Source: Incurvaria masculella
Taxonomy: Eukaryota > Arthropoda > Insecta > Lepidoptera > Incurvariidae
Direction of reading: 5' to 3'
NCBI GenBank assembly: GCA_946894095.1
Contig: OX335659.1
Location: 8,501,501 to 8,565,500 of the forward strand
Length of the DNA stretch: 64,000 nt
Within the stretch, counting starts at the first letter, position 1. Each line of letters begins with the position of its first letter. The translations under genes were made by a program, and so were the position numbers. The notes under the pieces are model-generated. The model made no database searches and had not been told where the DNA came from. It worked only from the letters and a program-made list of their open reading frames with translations. Below are positions 25,501 through 34,500 of the stretch, piece by piece.

Positions 25501-28500
25501 AGCGCCTTAAAAAAACTATGCGCCGGAATATTTTCGTCAATAAAATCGATACAATTTGAAAACTGATACAAAAGCGGTTTTCTAGACTTAAGATTCCTGA
25601 TTCTTGATTACTGAATGCCAGGAATAGACCTGCTGGTCGGTTTACTTACGCCTTCCACCTGTACCGATGCAGGCGGGTCGAGCGGTGTAGCTGTACGTTA
25701 ATTGTTTTCGCCTTGTATCCGCGGAGCGAGTCACGAACCCGGACCGGCGAGTGGGAGGGCGAGGATTCTTTTATATTTACACGTATTATATTTACAGGGT
25801 AGACATCTATAACCCAAATGTGTTGACTTGATATTACAGTTTTTCCATTCATACGGCACGGAAGGTCGTAAGTTTGTCTGATTCGGGATATCGGGATACC
25901 GTGGGGATGCAATGCATCAACATATTTTAAATTATGATTTTACTACGATTTTAAAGGACATTGAAGAATTCGTTTCATAATAAAACGATGATCTGGAAAT
26001 TTTCGGAAAAAACTTAACAACTTAAGTCTTAAGATCAGGTTATATATTTTTTAAAGATAGTTATTATTGTTTTTATTTATTACATCCAGTACATTTATAT
26101 CTTATGTCTATTTATACATATTATGTATGAGTAACTTATGAGTTTAGACGTAAACGAGACGTTTTCGTGAATGAGCAGAAAAGGACAAAGTAATTAAGTA
26201 CGTAATGCTTGTGGTGGTGATGACAAACTCGCAAACAAATTCGCATTTCAAAGTGCGAGCGCAGCAGCTCGCTATCGATGGCGAATAACGATATATATAA
26301 CGATAAGAGACATTTGATACCGAAAATTTGAAACTTAAATACCGAAGCACAAAGCGCAGCGCAGCGGCAGCAGCTGCGCCAAACAAGGGCAACATTTGCA
26401 TAACTGATTAAACATTGACACGCGTGTTGGTTCCGCGACCAATCGTGCCATTGCCATCGTCACGCTACTCCATATGTTGAGTTATCAAGTTATTGGTGTA
26501 GAGTTTGCTTTCGTGCCGCTCCGAACAACTCTAATGCGCTCTCTTCAATTCAGGCACGGATCCAGGGGGGGCAACGGGTGCCACTCTCACTCCCCATTGA
26601 GTCAAGACTGAAGTAATTTCAACCAAATTCCAAGTAAGTCATGTTTGAGATGGAAACCGACGCCTTTCCGGTGTCCTCAGCTAGCAAATTCCTCGCTAAG
26701 ATTTGACGATCCTCGCATAACATTTGTTACTCGATCCTCCGAATGCTAAGTTATCATACATATTTTTTAATCGCTGCATGACCATTTCTGCATGTTAACC
26801 TCGCTTTTGCCCTCGCCTCAGCGAAGTCCCGGATCCGCCATGCTTCAATTCGATTAGTGGGAATAAACATATTGTCGATTTTTATTATAAAGATAAATCA
26901 ACCTCCTCAAATATACTAATATACTAAACGAATTATGGTTTAAAACTAAAACTGATCTTAATGTGTTCCCCGTGATTGCAAATTATTATTTATTATTATT
27001 CTTAATTACTTGACAGAAATAAAATTTTGGCTTCATTTGTTCTCCGTGATTGCAAAACTAAGGAAATTATTTTTAATTACTTAACAGAAATACAATTCTG
27101 ACATAAGACATAACACTTAAATAAAAATTAATTTTAACTAGAAACAAACTAACAACAATTTTGTTTAAAGTAAATACATATCCACACATACTAAATAACT
27201 TGTATTGTTCCTATTTTGTGACTATTTTAAAAACGACTTCAAGGAAACACTTATTTTTATGGATATTCTTGGAAATTCTTGTAATCTACTCGAAAAAACT
27301 TGAAGCTTACCTTGCGACGCAGAATTAGCATCTGACAGTGTCATCCACTAGTCATTTATAAATACGATTACACAATATGATAAATGTAGCTTCGATCACA
27401 AACACAACATTGTTATTTCCCAAGTTTAACAAAACCTAATCGACGATGCACGCCATGAGTCAACATCCATTGTGTTGATGTTGTGGTATATATGGTGGTG
27501 ATAACACTTTAGTTTCGGCCAAACGTATTTTTAAAGTATTGCTTTTAGTTTCAGCCGAACGTATTACGGAAGTAACAATGATACTTCAGCTAAATGTATT
27601 TTGGAAAGAAAGCTTTAATTTAGTTTCAGCCAAACTTATTGCGGAAGTAACGCTTTTAGTTTCGGACAAACGTATTTCGGAAGTACTCCCGGAGTAATCG
27701 TACGGCCCGGAGTATTCGTACGGCCCGTAAAAGCTGCTCGCAGCCTTGCAATGACCTCTATTGTCTCGTGTGTCGAAATCAACGGGTTCCATACCGAGGT
27801 CACGGAACAAGTAATGCTCTTTTTTCCAATCCAAAATTTAAATGAACTATTACACTGAAAATTGATATTTTAAACATTTGCAATTAGATGATATTCATGC
27901 GAAAGATGGTCGAATTGGCAATGATGTGTTTTATGTTCAGTTTAATATGGCCATGCTCAAATATCGCAAAGGTTCTAGCACGGAACCTCGTTCTTCTTGA
28001 GTGCAATGTGGCTGAGATACAGTAAGTGTGATATAAGCTTAACATTTCCAGCAATATAAAAATCGTTAAAGGAAATGTTTTCGCTTCGCACAACTTCTAC
28101 AACACTCTACAACATGAAACAAATTTTACATTTCTGGCAGTATTTTTGTTGGTTCAAAAATTGGTACACGCATAATCCTTTCATGTTTGTTTCAATTTAG
28201 TAGCCAGCGAAGATTCGTAGAAACATTAGTTATTAAAGGGGGATAAACCCAACCCACACCCTTCTATTGAATCTTAGTGCCACAGGTCATTAATAAAATC
28301 GTGTCGAGTGAACACGGAATATTATATGTTCTCGTGTGTTGGGACGGATGGTAGGAGGCAAAAAATACATGACCGCATGCGCACTTCACTGGCCTTGGAT
28401 CGTGCGCTTCACCTGCGTCGGCGCACTGGGTCGGCGAATGATCACGGATCTTTTGAAAAACATTATAATTAGCGAGCAAAATGAGTACACAATTTACTTT

Positions 28501-31500
28501 ATTATTGTCACTTTGATAACGCCTTAAGGGTTATCTTCTTACCTACACATGATTTCAGCGCGGTGTAGGTGTTAGAATCTGTTGCACTTTGAAGATTAGC
28601 GCAATTTTTTATCGCGGAAATAATGGCTAAAGTTTTAAGCAGCGTTATAAGCGTTACTGTTACCGAAAATTGTGGTTAGCCATCTGCTACAAATTTTCAT
28701 ATTACTATGTTCAGGCGAGACCAAGATTTTTTTGCCTCATTAACTCTCGTAAATTTATCTAATTTAGATTAGATATCTAATTTTAACAGTGATCAATAAT
28801 TTGAGATTACCCAATGACATTGCAGCATTGTAATCAAAATCTTGAAATAATCAGAATGTGTTTGGTTTGGACATTCGGACAGATTTACAGGTTAGATTCA
28901 TCTTTTTAAGTAGTCGATAGCTTATAAGAACTTCATCCAAATATAGTAAAAAAGCGGCCAAGACGAAAGGTTCAGCATCATATTACAAAATGTAATATAA
29001 AAAATCACGTTTTTCCATTTTTATTTTCTAATTTACCTATTTGTTGTTATAGGGGCAAAATAAATACACACTGTGAACATTTCAGTTGCCTACCTGTTAC
29101 GGTTCATGAGATACAGAACTGTGATAGACGGACGGACGGACGGACCGACGTACGGACAGCGGAGGCTTAGTAATAGGGTTCCGTTGCCACTCTTTGGGTA
29201 GGGAACCATAAAAAGGTCCTAAGACAAAGCGGCTTCGAACGGCTCGTAGCCTAGTGGCGCGGGGACAGGCCTAGCGTACCCAAGCCTCTGGTACGCTCCT
29301 TACCTCTAGGCCTTCCTTACCTGGTGACTGCACCTCGCCGGTGCCAAAACAAGCTTCCAATAAAACAATATATATATATTTCAATTGATTGAGCGGCTCG
29401 TAGCCTAGTGGCGCGAGGACTGGCCTAGCGTACCAGAGGCCTGGGTTCAATTCCGACATGCAACACTGTCTTTCTCTTTCCGAGTTTGATAAGTGCGTAT
29501 TTAGTCACGAATGTGAGCTGCTCCATGGTTCGGAATCCATGTAAAACTGTAAACCCCCACTAGGTGGTAGGGTTTAAGCCCGGCCGGGTTGGTACGATCG
29601 AATTGGATGAAAATATGGTCGAACCGGCAATTAAAATTGTCCGTGTTTTCCGTTTAGTTCAATGTAGCCGTGCTCATAAAGGGAAGGTCCTGGCACGACA
29701 CCTAATTCCTTCGGGAATGTGATGTATTGGGTTATCATAACGGTAGTTGTGTGGTATTAGCCATCCATGTCAGGTCGCATAAAAAAGATAAACCAAAAAA
29801 TCCGCGCGTGAACGGGGAAAATATGGGAAAGTTCTAATGTTTCGCATTCACAGTGGCGATAGTATGAGTCGGGAGGTCCACGCTATCGCATCAAGCCCAC
29901 GCAGAGTGAGGCAGATCGTGGTCGCGTCATTAAACGACCATAAAGTATAAATATTATGTAGGGTCCGCACGTATTCGTTATGAGGCACTCAACGCCTTTA
30001 ATGGCTATGTTTTACGATAGCACAATATTTGCATTCGGCTATATAAGAACCGTTTTAAGATATGCATGTTCGTGGTCATGAATATGTCGGAAAAGGGAAT
30101 ATCCCGGGAGGTGTACACATCATTTACGGCAGATTTATTACCGAGGGTATTTACGTCCATAGGGGTGGCCTTAGCTACCTTGGCAGATGCCTCCAAGTCT
30201 CTGCAAAGTAGTCTTTCAAAACATGTCCAGCGATGGCTTAATAAATTAAGCCAAGCGTCACAAAATCTTTTCTCATTACTTTTATTCTTAAAAGAGATAC
30301 AAATATATCATAATTATTGGATAACCTACATTTAATCTTTAATTTTAGAACTGAAGATTGTGCTTAAATTTTAACCATTATGGAAATAAAAATATTACCT
30401 CTTTTCTCATTGCAGAAAATGTATAGATTACCCGAATATGGTTTTCACTGTTTAAAATAAATAAAGTGCATAATTATAAATATACATAAAATTACAATAT
30501 ATATACATTTAATTTGAACAAGTAATTTTTTTAAATTTTCTCTAAATTAAGTAAACCGAGTAGACTGAAATAGACCATCTCAGAATTTTTTTTTCAAATG
30601 CTAGACACAAAACACAATAAAGTATTTTTTTAATATACAATATGGAATTGAACGAATACAATTTTTTTTTGTGTAAAAGAAGAAAGTTTAAAGATTAAGT
30701 TAAAAAGTTTAAGAGTTAAAATGATTGATGCATCAATTCCTTTATCATTAATTTATCTAACTAGATCTAGTTTTTTTTATGCGACCTGACATGGATGGCT
30801 AATACCACACAACTACCGTTATGATATTAGCCCAATACACCACATTCCCGAAGGAATTAGATGCCATGCCAGGACCTTCCCTGTTATGAACACGACTACA
30901 TTGAACTGGATGGAAAACACGGACAATTTTTCATTGCCGTTCGACCATCTTTTCATCCAATGCGATGGTACCAACCCGGGCGGGCTTAAACCCTACCACC
31001 TAGTAGGGGAAAGGGACCTACAGTTTTACATGGATTCCGAACCATGGAGCAGCTCGAATTCGTGACGAAATGCACTTATCGAACTCGGAAAGAGAAAGAC
31101 AGTGGTGCATGTCGGAATTGAACCCAGGCCTCTGGTACGCTAGGCCAGTCCTCGCGCCACTAGGCTACGAGCCGCTCAATCAATTGAAATATATATATAT
31201 TGTTTTATTGGAAGCTTGTTTTGGCACCGGCGAGGTGCAGTCACCAGGTAAGGAAGGCCTAGATACGCGAGGTAGGGGTTCGTTGAACCTCGTTCGCTTT
31301 CAATAGCGCACGCGCACACAGCCCGAATGTCGCGCACGGCGGAGGCGGCGGCGGCGCGCGCGTCGCACGTGCGGCGACCTCGCTACCCCGCCTCTCCGTA
31401 CCCAGACCCCCCCTCCCCCACTCCGACCCCGCGCCGCCGCACCGCCCGCGCTCGCCGCCATTGCGCAACTATTATCTAACGCCTTCCCGCCACAGATGAT

Positions 31501-34500
31501 CTTGTTGTCGTTAAGAGAGTCGTTTACCTATCAATACTACGGGCGATAACTGTTTACGTGCTCTTAATGTTTTACTAGGTTGTATTTGTTTTGGACTTTT
31601 TTTTTAAATTTACGACTGTATTATATTTTTATATTTTAATTTCCCTTTTAGATTGTAAAATATTGGCTAGTCAACATTAGAAAACGTTGTCTTATTTACT
31701 GTCATTTTAGAAGTTGTTTACTGGAAAATACAGATTTTTACATACAAATAAAAACATAATGACACATAGCATCAATCTTTCTTAAGTGATTTAATTTTTT
31801 TGGTTAAATAAAAACTATCGGGGGTAGGGAAACGTTAGGCGGTTTCGCTAGTTTTATTCGCAGTCGGCGTGCAAAATTGTGCCTTGGCCAATGGGCAAAG
31901 AGAGCATTTCTTAAAATTTTCAAATCTCAGAGCCCCGTTGACTTCACGACAGTCTTAAGAGACTACACGAGACTCGTTATCATTCACACCGTCTTTTAAT
32001 TCTCTGACCGTGTCTATGCAAAGCAAATTAAAAAACCCAGCTGGTTTTTTAAATGCAGGAAAAGTCCAAAATACAATGCATCTACTACAATTTGCCACGT
32101 AACGCAGCTGTGTCGTTGCAGTTCGTCATATTTCAATTAATTGTAAAAAAAAAAACGGGTTGTGTTTTTGATTCCAAAAAACTGACTCATGCATGGAAAA
32201 TCTAGTGCACATAATTTAGAAAATGCAGTTGCAGTATTTTATTCTACGAAATCGTGCAAATGCGAAGGTTTTTTTTTGATAAAAAATAATTCTATAAATA
32301 AAATTTTCCTATTAACAAAACATTGAAATTTAATAATGTCATTGTTTTTACAATTAGTCTTTATAATTCCAGCAAAAACTTCTAGGATCGAAATTTAAAA
32401 AAACTATTACTGTTTAAGCGGCTCGTACCTCAGGGCCGCGGGGTCAACTTTTTTGCAAATGGGTTCCATCCCGCCCCGTTTGTGCACTGCTTTTCGTTCT
32501 TTTTCAAGGTTTGATAAGTGCATTTCGTCACGAATGCGAACTGTTCCATGGTTCGGAATCCATGTCAAACTAAGTGTTCGAAGCGGCAATTAAACATTGG
32601 CCATGTTTTCCATCCAGATCAATTTGGACATGCTCATAAAGGGAAAATCCTGGTATGGCACATAATTCCTTCGAGAATGCGGTGATTTGGGCTAATATCA
32701 AGACTGGGGTTGTAGTATTATGTATCCATGCCCATTTACATACAATACACAAAATTAAATAAATAAAAAAATAAAAATAAATTTAAAGCCAATTCTGGAC
32801 TAGACTTAAACAGAAAATAATCATCACCTGACAACGCGATTCCGAAGATAAAAACATTCGAGTTCAGTTCGAGTGGAAACAAAACCAGATTGACTCACAT
32901 TTTCGAGTAATTCCTCGCCATCAATGTGTAACGAATTCACAAATTATCTTTGAAGAGCATTTCAACAGATTTATCAGTACCGGAAAGAGAAGCGTCAGAT
33001 AACGACAAATCTTCGAGTGTATGAGCTGAAGAGTCTTGGGAAATATGTTTTATCTTCTGCGATACGTCCTTGCCTTTACCTAAAAATGTCGACAATTATA
33101 CAAAGCTGGCTGAGGTATTAAGAACGGCCCGTAAGCTATGCGCCCGATACAAATATAGTTTACTTATCATTTGAAAACTACTATTACAATTGAATTTTTA
33201 TTTAATATCTATTATCAGGGAACGAATATCTGTGTCTGCACGTGGTTATTTTTTTTATTAATCCAAACAGAATCAAATAAAAGCAAATATAAAGATTTCA
33301 TACGAATTTTGTTTTCTCTGTGGTTCGAGCCAGGATACATTTACCAAAAGGAACAAAGACATACAGACACAGATATTAGTTGCCTGATAGTAGATACCTA
33401 ATATCAAGTAAATTGGAACAGTGGTTTTCAAATTATTAGTAAACTACGTTTATATGGGAGGCGAAATTTTCTGATGCTTACGTGCCCACCTTAATAACGC
33501 AAAAAGTATGCGGGCATATTCAAATTTATATTTAAATGTCAAGTGGCTCTCAACAATATAGTCCTTGACTTTAAATTATTCGATTCCGATTTCCGTATGA
33601 GTCCCAGTAGGCTACGCTCGTCGTCGTGCTACGTCGTAGGGGTGCTACGCGCATTTGTTCCTGTTTCCGTAGCTATCCCGTAATAGAGTTCAACGCGAAT
33701 GCTTCCGTTTCCGCTACGTGACGAGTTACGTTTTTTCTCTCTTCGGTGCAAACCAAAATATATAAATCTATAAAACTCTATATATTTATGTTTCAATACT
33801 TAAAACTAAGATATTTTACTATAGAACTCTTTTATTTTAATAAGATGATTGAAGATATATTTACACAAAAAGAAAAAAAGTATACTCTATCGGCAGATGC
33901 AATACAGGAAATGCATCTGCCATCGACATAGCTGTATAGTAATTTGATTTTCTATAATTATAAATAATAATGATAATGACAAAATCCATTGTGTGTTTTT
34001 AAAAATATACATTTTCATCTTGTGAACTCTTTAAATAATATATTATAAGGTTCCATTGTCAAATAAATTCACAAAAATACCATACATTTCCAGTTCCATA
34101 TAAGAAGATATTTTTTTATCTGGGAAATAAAATCTTAGTGTTGAAGAAAACAGGCAGCAGACACTGCGCGCCCCGCGCCGCTGAAGTATAACCGCGCGCG
34201 GTCAAACAGCGAAAAGCTTAACTATATTAAGTAGCCTAAGTAATAAGTAAATATGTAGAAAAACAATACCATTATCGTGGCATTTACGTGCAGTAAAGAC
34301 TCTCAATGCATAATAATTAATCAAATATTACAACACACAAACATACAGGTGTCAGGGGTTTGAGATTATTTTTTTAATTGGTCAAAATTCGCAAAAATGA
34401 TTATAATTTAGTGTTCCATTGCAGAAAAAATATTGGGTTACTCTGCTATAGAGTACGCGAAGTTGCATGCATGAATCATGGCAAATATCAGTTTATTTGC

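Noticed and set aside
25646..25912. Minus-strand open frame ending in a GTAAGT donor
   Set aside because: No ATG, acceptor or family resemblance; one consensus donor by chance is expected in this much sequence.
29271..29459. Recurring peptide of the type LNPGLWYARPVPAPLGYEPL on several loci
   Set aside because: It is the antisense translation of the SINE S1 tRNA-like head, not a protein family.
30005..30335. Opposing open frames in the spacer of the inverted SINE arms
   Set aside because: Both strands are open over the same bases and neither resembles a known protein.
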